In this document: positions 15,877 to 24,851 of the stretch, piece by piece
How positions within the stretch are numbered: the first letter of the stretch is position 1
How the letters are laid out: every line of letters begins with the position of its first letter
Origin: Acidimicrobiales bacterium
GTDB taxonomy: Bacteria; Actinomycetota; Acidimicrobiia; Acidimicrobiales; Poriferisodalaceae
Length of the DNA stretch: 64,000 nt
Direction: 5' to 3'
NCBI GenBank assembly: GCA_009843525.1
Contig: VYDH01000014.1
Location: forward strand, 92,752 to 156,751
The notes under the pieces: model-generated
Databases searched by the model: none
The model's input: the letters and a program-made list of their open reading frames with translations, nothing else
What the model was told of the DNA's origin: nothing
Translations under genes and position numbers: made by a program

Positions 15877-18516
15877 GTGACTGAACGGGTGCAAGCCGTC
15901 GTCATCGGCGGTGGCGTTGTGGGCGCCTCCGTGCTGTATCACCTGACCCGCGCGGGCTGGACCGACCTCGTACTGCTCGAACGCGCTGACCTGACTGCGG
16001 GTTCGACCTGGCATGCGGCCGGCGGCATTCATCCCATCAACGCCGACCCGACCGTCGCAAAACTGCAGAAGTACACCATCGAGCTGTATCGCGAGATCGA
16101 GGCTGAATCCGGTCAGGACTGCGGCATCCACATGACTGGTGCGATCTTCCTGGCAGACACGCCCGAGCGTCTCGACTGGCTGCAGATGACCGACGCGCGA
16201 GGCAAGTACCTGGGCATCGACTCCGAGATGATCCCGGTGGGCGAGGCTGCCCGGCTGCTGCCCATTATCGATCCCGGTCAATTCGTGGGCGCGATGCTCG
16301 ATGCCGAGCACGGCCACGTGGATCCCTCCGGCGTGACCTACGCATATGCCAAGGCCGCGACCGCGGCGGGCGCGGTGATCCGCCGCCATACGTGGGCTCG
16401 TCGCATCGAGCGAACGCCTGACGGCGCTGCCTGGCGCATCGGGCTCTACGACACCTCCCGCGGCGACCTTGCCGGAGCCTCCGAGGCTGCAGGCGATGAC
16501 GGCTGCGACGACTGGATCGAGGCGACCCACGTGGTGAACGCCGGCGGGCTCTGGGCTCGTGAAGTGGGCCGCATGGCCGGCGTGGAGCTGCCGGTGCTCG
16601 CAATGGAGCACACCTACGTGATCACCGAGCCTCTCGATGCCGTCATCGCCCACAATGAGCGCAGCGGCAGCGAGCTCATGGGTTCCATCGACTTCGGCGG
16701 CGAGATCTACACGCGCCAGGAGGGCCAGGGCCTGCTGGTCGGCACGTACGACCAGGCCGCGGTGGCATGGCAGCGCCGACAGACGCCGTGGGACTTCGAG
16801 CGGCGACTGCTGACGCCCGATCTCGAGCGCATCGCACCGTCGCTGGAGACCGCCTTCAGGCACTTTCCCGTGCTCGGCGATGTCGGCATCGCGCGAGTGG
16901 TCAACGGACCGTTCACCTTCTCTCCCGATGGGAACCCGCTGGTCGGGCCGATCCGCGGTCTGCCGAACTTCTGGTCTGCCTGCGGTGTGCTGGCCGGACT
17001 CTGCCAGGGCGGCGGCGTAGGCCTCGCGCTGTCCAAGTGGATGACGACCGGCGATCCCGGATTCGATGTGTGGGCCATGGATCTCGCACGATTCGGCGAT
17101 TGGGCCACCCGCCCGTACACCGCCGCCAAGGTGCGCGAGAACTACCGGCGGCGCTTCAGCATCGCCTTCCCGAACGAGTTCCTTCCCGAGGGACGTCCCT
17201 TGGCGACCACCCCGATCTACGAGCCCCAGCGTGACGCCGGCGCCGTCTTCGGCGACGTGTACGGATTGGAAGTGCCGCTGTGGTTTGCGCCCGAGCCCGG
17301 CACAGTCGAGGACGTCACCTTCGGTCGCTCCAATGCGTGGCCTCACGTCCGTGCAGAAGTGCACGCTGTGCGCCATGACGTCGGTCTCATGGAGACGTCA
17401 GGATTTGCCAAGTTCCTGGTGGAAGGGTCCGGTGCGCGGGCATGGCTCACCCACCTGCTCGCGGGCAGACTTCCGCCGCCAGGCAGGATCTCGCTCTCGC
17501 CGATGTGCAACGAGCGAGGCAATCTCACCGGCGATCTCACGGTTGCCTGCCTGCCGGCGGCGACCGGAACTCCCGACGGGCCGGTGCACACGGCGACCGG
17601 CGGCGCCACCGGCAATGCCGCGACCGCTGAGCGCTTCATCATCTTCGGATCGGGCATCGCCGAGCGCCACTACGAGCGCTGGTTCGACGCTGATCTCGCT
17701 CGCTGGCGCGCATCAGCCGCAACGCCGCAGGGAACAGCCTGGTACCGGACGCTCGGCGCCGAGCTGTGCGGCGTGGCCATTGCGGGGCCCAAATCGAGAG
17801 ATCTCCTCTCGGAGGTGACCGACGCTGACGTCTCCGATGAGGCGATGCGTTTCGGCAGCTTCACCGCGGTCGATGTGGGCTGGGCGCGAGCGTGGTGCGG
17901 CCGCCTGAGCTACACCGGCGATCTCGGTTACGAGCTGTGGACCGATGCCAGATACCTGCGTCATGTCTTCGACCTGCTCATGACGCATGGCCGGCCCTAC
18001 GGGCTGCGGCTGTTCGGCTTGGCGGCGCTGAATTCGCTTCGACTGGACAAGAGCTTCGGCAGCTGGGCGCGTGAGTACCGGCCCACCTACGACCCCTTCG
18101 AGGCCGGCTTGGGCCGCTTCGTCCGATTCACGAGAGCCGGCGACGACGGCGTTGACTTCGTCGGGCGTGCAGCCCTGGTCGACAAGTACGGACTTGGCGG
18201 AACTGCGACGGGCGACCGAAGTGCCTCGGCTGGAGCAATGGCGCTGTGCGCGTGGACGGTCGATAGCCCACTCGACGAATCCGGCTTCGACGCAGTCGGC
18301 GACGAGCCCATCTATTGCAGCGGAGAGCCGGTCGGCTGGGTGACATCTGGCGGATTCGCGCACCACAGCAATGTGTCCGTCGCCATGGGTTATGTGCCGG
18401 TCGAATTCGCACACGACGGTGCGGATTTTGGGATCGAAATCGTGGGTGAACGGCGCGCAGCCCACCTCATCGCTGACTGCCTCTGGGATCCAACCGGCAG
18501 GGCCATGCGCCGGTGA
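15877..18516 (+). CDS. FAD-dependent oxidoreductase/GcvT fusion (dimethylglycine or sarcosine dehydrogenase-like)
   Basis: An 879-residue two-part enzyme. Residues ~1-390 form a DAO-type FAD domain (VVIGGGVVGASVLYHLTRAG dinucleotide fold at 8-27). A linker FAO-type domain (~395-450) is followed by an aminomethyltransferase (GcvT) fold from ~450 that would bind tetrahydrofolate. This order is that of dimethylglycine dehydrogenase and related N-demethylases, which oxidise the N-methyl group and pass it to THF. GTG 15877 starts 38 bases after the Rieske gene stop, so they are probably co-transcribed. Together they could degrade betaine via dimethylglycine; this is inference. Confidence 0.9.
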   Translation: MTERVQAVVIGGGVVGASVLYHLTRAGWTDLVLLERADLTAGSTWHAAGGIHPINADPTVAKLQKYTIELYREIEAESGQDCGIHMTGAIFLADTPERLDWLQMTDARGKYLGIDSEMIPVGEAARLLPIIDPGQFVGAMLDAEHGHVDPSGVTYAYAKAATAAGAVIRRHTWARRIERTPDGAAWRIGLYDTSRGDLAGASEAAGDDGCDDWIEATHVVNAGGLWAREVGRMAGVELPVLAMEHTYVITEPLDAVIAHNERSGSELMGSIDFGGEIYTRQEGQGLLVGTYDQAAVAWQRRQTPWDFERRLLTPDLERIAPSLETAFRHFPVLGDVGIARVVNGPFTFSPDGNPLVGPIRGLPNFWSACGVLAGLCQGGGVGLALSKWMTTGDPGFDVWAMDLARFGDWATRPYTAAKVRENYRRRFSIAFPNEFLPEGRPLATTPIYEPQRDAGAVFGDVYGLEVPLWFAPEPGTVEDVTFGRSNAWPHVRAEVHAVRHDVGLMETSGFAKFLVEGSGARAWLTHLLAGRLPPPGRISLSPMCNERGNLTGDLTVACLPAATGTPDGPVHTATGGATGNAATAERFIIFGSGIAERHYERWFDADLARWRASAATPQGTAWYRTLGAELCGVAIAGPKSRDLLSEVTDADVSDEAMRFGSFTAVDVGWARAWCGRLSYTGDLGYELWTDARYLRHVFDLLMTHGRPYGLRLFGLAALNSLRLDKSFGSWAREYRPTYDPFEAGLGRFVRFTRAGDDGVDFVGRAALVDKYGLGGTATGDRSASAGAMALCAWTVDSPLDESGFDAVGDEPIYCSGEPVGWVTSGGFAHHSNVSVAMGYVPVEFAHDGADFGIEIVGERRAAHLIADCLWDPTGRAMRR

Positions 18517-18777
18517 GCCCGGCTTGTCGCATTTTCTGGCCCGGATACGCTCGACTCCAGGCGTTGAGTTGGATTGACTAAATCTATAGCGGCATAGGTA
18601 TTTCCAAATAGTACGGCGAAGAATATAGACAGCTGCACTTCAAAATACCGGCGATTTTTGGCCGCATTTCATGAGCAATCGGGGTTGATTGTCTCCGGCT
18701 TGAAGTACCCTTACGCTCTTCCACTTCTTGTAAGCACCGGGAAGAGATACAGGTCAAACGTCGGTGATGTCATAGAT
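18517..18777. promoter_or_regulatory. AT-rich intergenic region before the LysR gene
   Basis: This 261-bp gap is clearly richer in A+T than its neighbours, particularly 18570-18665. It holds GGTATTT (18597-18603) and AAATACC (18643-18649) as a spaced inverted repeat, and TAAATCTATA-type promoter-like sequence. An in-frame TTG at 18658 could extend the LysR protein, but the extension is unlike the family. It may be the promoter and autoregulatory site of the LysR gene. Confidence 0.4.
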
Positions 18778-19686
18778 ATGTCCTCACGCTTGGAAATGCA
18801 TCACTACGAAACCATCGTCGCGGTCTCGGAAACCGGATCGGTGACCGCGGCGGCCGGTCGACTTCATGTCAGCCAATCTGCAGTGAGCCATCGGCTGGCC
18901 GAAGCTGAGCGGCGCCTCGGTGGACGCCTCTTCGAACGCCGGCCGTCTCGCGGCATGCAACCCACACCTGCGGCGCTGGCGCTGTGCCAAGCCGCCCATC
19001 GCGCAATGCCGGATCTGGCACGGGCCGAGCAGGACTTCATGCGCAGCGTCGGCGGTGCCACGGCCACGGTCCGGATCGGCGTCGGGTCATACGACTGCTA
19101 CCACTGGCCGGCGCCGTTTGCGGCAGCGTGCAGCGAACGGCTGGAAGGACTGCTCCTCGAACTGGTGGTCGTGGGCGACATGCCAGTGCCACGACTCGCT
19201 GACGGGACGGCCGACCTCGTGCTCGCTCCGGGACCGGCGCCGGGGGCGCGTGACGCGATCCACCTGTTCACCGATGAGCTGGTGCTGGTCACACACCCAG
19301 AGCACCGACTCGCCAGCCGGACATGGATCGGGCCCGAGGCGATCGCGGAAGAGAACTACTTCACATACAACCGGCAGCCGTCGCCTGGCTTCGAGTACGA
19401 GCGCTTCGTCCGCCCTGCGGGACTGTCGCCCCGAACGATCACCGTGCTCGAGCAGACCGGCGCCATCGCCGAGATGATCGCGGCTGACTTCGGAGTGTCC
19501 ATTCTCAGCCGGTGGGCGATGTCGCCGTGGCTCGATTCCGGGCGACTCGTCGCCGTGCGCTGCGGTCGTTCTGGGCTCGACCTGGAATGGTCGGCCCTCA
19601 CCCGAGTCGAAACAGACGACGACGCACCTGAGCGGCAGGTTGCCAATGCCATCGTCGGCTGGCTCGGCAATCCGAGCAACAGCTGA
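18778..19686 (+). CDS. LysR-type transcriptional regulator
   Basis: A 302-residue DNA-binding regulator. The N-terminal winged helix-turn-helix is seen in HYETIVAVSETGSVTAAAGR and LHVSQSAVSHRLAEAERRLG, followed by the linker and a periplasmic-binding-like effector domain from ~residue 90 (TVRIGVGSYDCYHW). The sequence resembles MetR-like LysR proteins. ATG 18778 is preferred since it places the HTH at the usual position. It lies just after the Rieske/DMGDH-like pair and before the convergent acyl-CoA dehydrogenase, so it may control the former. The effector is unknown. Confidence 0.92.
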   Translation: MSSRLEMHHYETIVAVSETGSVTAAAGRLHVSQSAVSHRLAEAERRLGGRLFERRPSRGMQPTPAALALCQAAHRAMPDLARAEQDFMRSVGGATATVRIGVGSYDCYHWPAPFAAACSERLEGLLLELVVVGDMPVPRLADGTADLVLAPGPAPGARDAIHLFTDELVLVTHPEHRLASRTWIGPEAIAEENYFTYNRQPSPGFEYERFVRPAGLSPRTITVLEQTGAIAEMIAADFGVSILSRWAMSPWLDSGRLVAVRCGRSGLDLEWSALTRVETDDDAPERQVANAIVGWLGNPSNS

Positions 19687-19714
19687 GCCCAACCGGTTTG
19701 TCTGACCGCCTGGC

Positions 19715-20932
19715 TCAGTCGAGCAGCGACCTGCTGATCACGACGTCCTGGATCTCGGTGGCACCGTCGACGTAGTGCGTCAGGCGTGAGGCGGCGAGGT
19801 GCCGGGGCAGCGGATGGTCGCGCCGGCCGCCCGCTGCGCCCATCACCTGCATGCAGTCGGCCAAGCCTCGCTCGGCAACGCGAGTGGCGAACTTCTTGGC
19901 GTGTGCTGCGTGGACAGCCGCTGGTCGGCCTTCTGCCACCGCCAGCGCTGCCCGATAGGCGAGCAGGCGGGCAGCCTCCAGGTCGGTTGCCACGTCGGCC
20001 AGCTTGAAGCGCACGCCCTGCAGGTCGGCGATGCGGCCGCCGAACGCCTGCCGCTTGCGGACGTAATCGATGGCAGTCGCGAGGCCGGTGCGCATCATGC
20101 CGCAGCACATTGCCGCCACCAGCACCCGGGCGATGTCGATGCCTTCCATCGCGGCAACGAACCCTTCGCCGAGGGGCACCATGACATCAGCGTCAGCTAC
20201 CCGGCACTCGTCGAAGCGGATCTCGTTGGTGCCGATGCCGTGGGCGCCGATGAGCTCGTAGCCGTCGGTCCGCTCGATGCCGTCAGTGCTGCTGTCGACG
20301 AGGAACGTCATGATGCCCCGGTGTCCCGCTGCGGGATCGGCCTGCGCGTACACCGACATCACGTCGGCCGCCGTGCCATTGCTGACCCATGCCTTGCGAC
20401 CGTCGATGACCCACTCGTCGCCGTCGCGACGCGCTGCCGTAGTGATCTTGGCGGCATCGCTGCCGACGCCCGGCTCCGTCAAGAGGAAAGCGCCGAGCCG
20501 CTCGCCCGAGACCAACGGCCCCAGTGCCCGCTCCCGCATCTCCGCGGGGGCACGCCTGCTCACCGCACCCGCCAGATTGTTGTGACAGACGAGCACGAAT
20601 GCGATGGCGAAGTCGGCCGCGGCCACCTCTTCGAGCACCCGTGCCAGCCCGACCTGACTCAGCCCCGAACCACCATCGGCAACGGGCACGAGCAACCCGC
20701 ACAGCTGTTCTTCCGCCGCACTCTGAAATGCCTCAGCCGCGAAGCGGCGTTCACGCTCCCAGGACTCGGCGTGCGGCGCGACCGCAGAGCTGGCCCATGC
20801 CGTCGCCCGATCCACCACCGCCTGGTCTGCTGCTCCCACCGCAGCGTCCGCCACCTCCGGCAGGAGTTCATCGGCCAGATCCGATGGGGGCATGACGTCG
20901 AGATCGATTGCAGCTGAGGTCATGGCCCGCAT
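19715..20932 (-). CDS. Acyl-CoA dehydrogenase
   Basis: A 405-residue FAD enzyme that would introduce the alpha-beta double bond in an acyl-CoA. Typical blocks: FLLTEPGVGSDAAKITTAARRDGD (FAD and substrate contact), WVSNGTAADVMSVYAQ, and the C-terminal helical domain with YVRKRQAFGGRIADLQGVRFKLADVATD. The C-terminus YVDGATEIQDVVISRSLL is the usual FAD-dimer contact. ATG 20932 has GAGG just upstream; ATG 20923 is the alternative. It converges on the LysR gene and is divergent from the CoA-transferase at 21079, with 146 bases between the starts. Confidence 0.92.
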   Translation of the reverse strand: MRAMTSAAIDLDVMPPSDLADELLPEVADAAVGAADQAVVDRATAWASSAVAPHAESWERERRFAAEAFQSAAEEQLCGLLVPVADGGSGLSQVGLARVLEEVAAADFAIAFVLVCHNNLAGAVSRRAPAEMRERALGPLVSGERLGAFLLTEPGVGSDAAKITTAARRDGDEWVIDGRKAWVSNGTAADVMSVYAQADPAAGHRGIMTFLVDSSTDGIERTDGYELIGAHGIGTNEIRFDECRVADADVMVPLGEGFVAAMEGIDIARVLVAAMCCGMMRTGLATAIDYVRKRQAFGGRIADLQGVRFKLADVATDLEAARLLAYRAALAVAEGRPAAVHAAHAKKFATRVAERGLADCMQVMGAAGGRRDHPLPRHLAASRLTHYVDGATEIQDVVISRSLLD

Positions 20933-21078
20933 CTTGCCATCCTCACGTTCCGCCCATCTGCGAGAGGATCGCGGATCCCTGGAGTGAGGCCGATGGCCCG
21001 CGACGCCATGGGTGGCCGTCGTACAGTTCGCCAACCGGTCGGCTACCAGGCCGCCGGGTGCCGAGAAGGGCTGCCGAG

Positions 21079-22386
21079 ATGAATCCAGACCGCCCCTCCG
21101 CGCGCCAAGGCAATCGTGCCGGTGTCCAGCTCGGCATCGACGAGGCGATCGGGCGCATCGGGCGCAGGGCACGCGTCTATGTCGCGCAGGGCTCTGCGGC
21201 CCCGTACGGCCTGCTCGCTGCCATTGACGCGGCGCACGACCGCTTCGCAGAGCTCGAGTTCGTCAGCGCCTTCCTGCTGGATCGGCCCGCACCTCTGGAT
21301 CATCTCGGCAACCCTTTCCGCTGGACGTCACTTCAGCCGAGCGGGGCTCTGCGCGACGCACTCGACAGCCCGCATTTCGGCGTGGTCCCGGCCCGCTACT
21401 CGGACATCACCGGCCTCGTGGGACCCGGCGGCGGCCTGGAGGCCGACGTTCTGCTCTGCCAGGCCAGCCCGCCTGACGCGGACGGCCGCATGAGCCTGGG
21501 CACGGGCGTCGGCGGTCACGTCGACCTGCTGCGATCCACCCCGCTGGTGATCGCGCAGGTGAACCCGCACATGCCATACGTGCACGGCGCGGGGGAATGC
21601 CACCGCACAGACTTTGACGGGCTCGTCGAAGTCGACGAGCCGCTGCCGGAGCTGGCGCCCGCCGTGGTCGATGAGACCGCGGCGGCAATTGCGGCCCACG
21701 TCGGCCAGTTCATCGGCGACGGGACGACGCTGCAGTTCGGGATCGGCTCTATCCCCGATGCGGTGCTCTCCAGCCTGGCCGACCGCCGGCACCTCGGCCT
21801 GCACGGCGGCATGATCAACGACGCCTGCATCGACCTCATCGACAGCGGTGCGGTGGACAACCGTCACAAGGGACCGGTCGGTGACGGCGTCAGCGTCGCC
21901 GCAGAGGTGATGGGCACGCGCCGCCTCTACGACTGGGTCGACGGCAATCCGGCGGTGCAGCTCGTGAACGGCGCGTTGAGCCACGGCATCGAAGGCATCG
22001 CCCAGATTCGCAACTTCGTGGCACTGCAATCGACCGTGCAGATGGCCCTCGACGGCTCGGCGAACTCCGAAATGATCGCGGGCCGCTGCATCTCCGGACC
22101 CGGCGGGGCGCCCGACTTCGCATTCGGCGCCTGTGTAGCGACCGGCGGCCGGTCCATTGTCGCCATGCCGTCCACCGCAGCCAGCGGACGCATCTCGCGC
22201 ATCGTGGCCCAGCTCGAGCCGGGCGCCCCCACAACCCTCCCGGCGTACACCGCCGACATAGTCGCCACCGAATTCGGCGCCGTGGAACTCCGAGGCCGCT
22301 CGCTAGAAGAACGGGCGAACCTGCTCACCTCGATAGCCCACCCAGACTTCCGTGACGACCTGAGCGGTGGGCCACAGATGCCATAG
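21079..22386 (+). CDS. Acetyl-CoA hydrolase/CoA-transferase family protein
   Basis: A 435-residue family I CoA-transferase-like protein (4-hydroxybutyrate CoA-transferase/acetyl-CoA hydrolase type). LQFGIGSIPDAVLSSL and the C-terminal VATEFGAVELRGRSLEERANLLTSIAHPDFRDDL blocks are diagnostic. In characterised relatives the catalytic Glu lies in an H-(S/T)-E-M segment; here the aligned stretch reads LGLHGGMINDACIDLIDSG, so the Glu seems to be Gly. The stop codon (22384-22386) falls inside repeat element B, whose left flank encodes the last residues. ATG 21079 follows GAGAAGGG. Activity as an ordinary CoA-transferase is therefore uncertain. Confidence 0.85.
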   Translation: MNPDRPSARQGNRAGVQLGIDEAIGRIGRRARVYVAQGSAAPYGLLAAIDAAHDRFAELEFVSAFLLDRPAPLDHLGNPFRWTSLQPSGALRDALDSPHFGVVPARYSDITGLVGPGGGLEADVLLCQASPPDADGRMSLGTGVGGHVDLLRSTPLVIAQVNPHMPYVHGAGECHRTDFDGLVEVDEPLPELAPAVVDETAAAIAAHVGQFIGDGTTLQFGIGSIPDAVLSSLADRRHLGLHGGMINDACIDLIDSGAVDNRHKGPVGDGVSVAAEVMGTRRLYDWVDGNPAVQLVNGALSHGIEGIAQIRNFVALQSTVQMALDGSANSEMIAGRCISGPGGAPDFAFGACVATGGRSIVAMPSTAASGRISRIVAQLEPGAPTTLPAYTADIVATEFGAVELRGRSLEERANLLTSIAHPDFRDDLSGGPQMP

Positions 22387-22538
22387 CGGCGGAGGCGGCA
22401 GGCGATTCTGCGACGTTGCGACCGGTTCCCTCATGGAAGCGCCGTTGTGCGTCAATGACGTCGGCAAGAAATGCGGTGAGGTGCACATCTCTCACCTGCC
22501 GGATCGCTGGTCGCAGAATCGCCTGCCGCCTCCGTCGC
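22371..22538 (+). repeat. Long inverted-repeat element, copy B
   Basis: Arms at 22386-22408 and 22516-22538 pair over 23 positions (one G-T), with a 107-base spacer, exactly the dimensions of copy A. The left flank CCACAGATGCCATAGC is shared with copy A. The spacer is about 84 percent identical to that of copy A by eye, and contains GTTGCGACCGGTTCCCTC and GGATCGCTGGTCGCA unchanged. It sits between convergent genes and overlaps the end of the CoA-transferase gene. The arms differ from those of copy A at about eight positions, each compensated on the other arm. Confidence 0.8.
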
Positions 22539-22546
22539 GGGCGCGA

Positions 22547-23434
22547 CTACAGCCGGCGGACGGTAGCGGCTTGGCCAGTGGTGCCGTAAGCCATGCCTGC
22601 CATGCGGTGAAGGTTGCGCGTGTTGTGCATGCGGCCGTGGATTCGCGGTCCAGCAGCGAGCATGGCGCCATCGACCACGAGTTGCTGGCCGCTCACGAAT
22701 TTGCTCTCGTCGCTGGCCAGGAACAGCGCCATGGACGCGATGTCGGTGCCCTCGCCCCGATCCGGCCACGGCTGCATCTCAGACATGACCTCCTCGGCTT
22801 GGGCTTCGTTTCCGCTGTGCATCAACGGCGTGAAGATGAGACCCGGGCAGATGGCGTTGACGCGAATGCGGTGGGGTGCCAGTTCCAGTCCGGTGGTCTG
22901 CGCCAGGCTGATCACCGCCGCCTTGGCCGCCGAATACGCCTGCGGTCCGGCACCGCCGCCGACCCCGGCGATCGATGCGGTGTTGATGATGGAGCCGCCG
23001 GTGCCCTGCGGGATCATGACCCGCGCCGCGTGCTTGGTGCCCAGCATCACCGAGCGCACCAGGATGGCGAAGGTTTCGTCCCAAGCGTCCGCGTCCAGCT
23101 CGGTGATCGGGCCGAAGGCCCCGCCGATGCCTGCGTTGTTGAACACCACGTCCAGCTGGCCGAATGTCTCGACTGCCAGCTCGGTCATCGCGGCCACGTC
23201 GTCCTCGACCGCCACATCGGTGCGTGTGAAGCGAGCGCGATCGCCCAGGCCCGCGCCGGTCAGCTCCTCCATGAACGCATGCCCAGCGTCGGCGTTGAGG
23301 TCGCCGATCACGACCGAGGCGCCTTCTGTCAGGAACAGCTCGACCGTCGACCGTCCCATGCCGCTGGCCCCGCCGGTGATCACCGCAGCCTTGCCAGCGA
23401 GCCGTCCCCCGGAGCTGCCGCTGCTCTCACTCAT
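22547..23434 (-). CDS. Short-chain dehydrogenase/reductase
   Basis: A 295-residue classical SDR that would oxidise or reduce an alcohol/ketone with NAD(P)(H). The cofactor motif TGGASGMG is near residue 20, followed by DLN (acidic residue suggests NAD), NNAG, then catalytic Ser in NTASIAG and YSAAK (Tyr and Lys). A C-terminal extension of ~35 residues (IHGRMHNTRNLHRMAGMAYG) goes beyond the usual 250-260-residue core. Start ATG 23434. It is divergent from the amidohydrolase at 23570 and its 3' end lies nine bases from the repeat element B. Confidence 0.92.
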   Translation of the reverse strand: MSESSGSSGGRLAGKAAVITGGASGMGRSTVELFLTEGASVVIGDLNADAGHAFMEELTGAGLGDRARFTRTDVAVEDDVAAMTELAVETFGQLDVVFNNAGIGGAFGPITELDADAWDETFAILVRSVMLGTKHAARVMIPQGTGGSIINTASIAGVGGGAGPQAYSAAKAAVISLAQTTGLELAPHRIRVNAICPGLIFTPLMHSGNEAQAEEVMSEMQPWPDRGEGTDIASMALFLASDESKFVSGQQLVVDGAMLAAGPRIHGRMHNTRNLHRMAGMAYGTTGQAATVRRL

Positions 23435-23569
23435 CGTGCTGTCCTCCCGTGCCGTCTAGTTTGACTGTGTCGAATTGGTGGGCGCGATTGTCGCCTATGA
23501 CGCGACGTCGTGCGCCGTGCGAGAATACGGGCCGGGATTCGGGGGAACCCGCGGACATCGGGGAAAGAC

Positions 23570-24784
23570 ATGACGACGACCGTTCAGCGACAGCTCACCG
23601 CCGACGGCGGGCAGCGCCACATGCACGAAGTCCACAAGATCGCGCACGCCGGCGCAGTGGATGCCGACGGCCACATTCTTGAGCCGCCTGACCTGTGGCA
23701 GGAATACCTCGAGGACCGATACAAGGACCGGGCGCTGCGCATCGAGATCGAGCCCGAGCGCGGTCTCGAAGTGCTCATGATCGACAATCAGCGCAGCAAG
23801 CTGGCCCGCCCCGGCATGGTTTCGACGCTGGGTGCCATGGGCGCTCCCGATCTGCCTGACATCATGTTCAACCCGGATCGCACCTACGTGGGTGAGATCC
23901 CCTTCGGGGCCATGGACCCGCACCAGCGGATCGAGCTGCTCGACGCCGAGGGCCTCGACATCGCGGTGTTGCTGCCGACGGTGGGTTTGCTCTGGGAAGC
24001 CGAACTCGAAGACGCCGAGCTGAGCCAGGCCTACACGCGCGCCTACAACCGCTGGATCTGCGAGTTCTGCCGGGATCATTCCGACCGGCTCATTCCCATC
24101 GCCCACATCTCGATGACCGACCCGGTGGCCGCCGCGGCCGAGCTCCTGCGCTCGGTGGCCGATGGCGCGCGCGGCTGCTTCGTGGCGCCGTTCACACACA
24201 GCACCCGCCCGCTCGGTCACCCCGACCACGACCCGGTGTACGAGGCGGCGCAAGATCTTGGCGTGCCGTTCGCCATCCATCCCACCTTCGAGCCCCAGTG
24301 GACCAAGGGCACTCGCATGGGCACCTGGGAGCACGTGCGCGAGCTGCGCCTGACGGCGTCGATGACCGCGTCGGACGGGGTGCGGCACCAGTTCGTGTCG
24401 CTGTTCGACTACGGCGTCTTCGAGCGATTCCCGGAGCTGAAGGTGCTGGTGCTCGAGTCGGGCGGCGGTTGGCTCGGCTACTGCCTCGACCGCATCGATG
24501 CGGTGTTCGGGCATACCTACACCGGCACCCGAGTGCCGCTGCAGATGAAACCCAGCGAGTACTTCACGCGGCAGGTGTGGATCTCCTGCGACCCCGACGA
24601 GCGCTCCATCCCGGCCTTGGCGGAGCGCTACGGGTACGACCGGTTCATCTGGGCCAGCGATTTCCCGCACGCCGACCACACACCGGAATATGTGCTCGAC
24701 CTCGACGAGCTCGTCGACATGTTCCCCGCAGAGTGGCGGCGGGCCTTCATAGGCGACAACGCCCGCAACGTCTTCGACCTGTAG
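23570..24784 (+). CDS. Amidohydrolase family 2 protein (metal-dependent hydrolase)
   Basis: A 404-residue TIM-barrel protein of the amidohydrolase-related (PF04909-like) group, whose members include decarboxylases of aromatic acids. Signature DADGHILEPPDLWQEYL near residue 32, the barrel segment HPTF, and the C-terminal IWASDFPHADHTPEY with the Asp/His metal-site region are present. ATG 23570 follows GGGGAAAG. Typical length is 350-400. A paralogue with the same architecture lies at 58491. Substrate not determined. Confidence 0.88.
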   Translation: MTTTVQRQLTADGGQRHMHEVHKIAHAGAVDADGHILEPPDLWQEYLEDRYKDRALRIEIEPERGLEVLMIDNQRSKLARPGMVSTLGAMGAPDLPDIMFNPDRTYVGEIPFGAMDPHQRIELLDAEGLDIAVLLPTVGLLWEAELEDAELSQAYTRAYNRWICEFCRDHSDRLIPIAHISMTDPVAAAAELLRSVADGARGCFVAPFTHSTRPLGHPDHDPVYEAAQDLGVPFAIHPTFEPQWTKGTRMGTWEHVRELRLTASMTASDGVRHQFVSLFDYGVFERFPELKVLVLESGGGWLGYCLDRIDAVFGHTYTGTRVPLQMKPSEYFTRQVWISCDPDERSIPALAERYGYDRFIWASDFPHADHTPEYVLDLDELVDMFPAEWRRAFIGDNARNVFDL

Positions 24785-24839
24785 CAGGCATCGCGTCGCG
24801 GCGCGAGAAAATCGCTTCGAGCGGAGGCAGGGCCGAAGT

Positions 24840-24845
24840 TAGGCT
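24840..24845 (+). promoter_or_regulatory. Putative -10 box, leaderless transcript (coiled-coil gene)
   Basis: TAGGCT ends six bases before ATG 24852. No ribosome-binding site is visible, which fits leaderless expression of the coiled-coil/nuclease pair. Confidence 0.45.
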
Positions 24846-24851
24846 TGCCGT

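Noticed and set aside
15835..17376. A 513-codon open frame antisense to the FAD/GcvT gene
   Set aside because: Same reasoning; the plus-strand gene has full domain order.
22367..22546. Open frames across repeat element B that resemble those of copy A
   Set aside because: Arm changes follow base-pairing rather than protein constraint, and no start or ribosome-binding site is shared.
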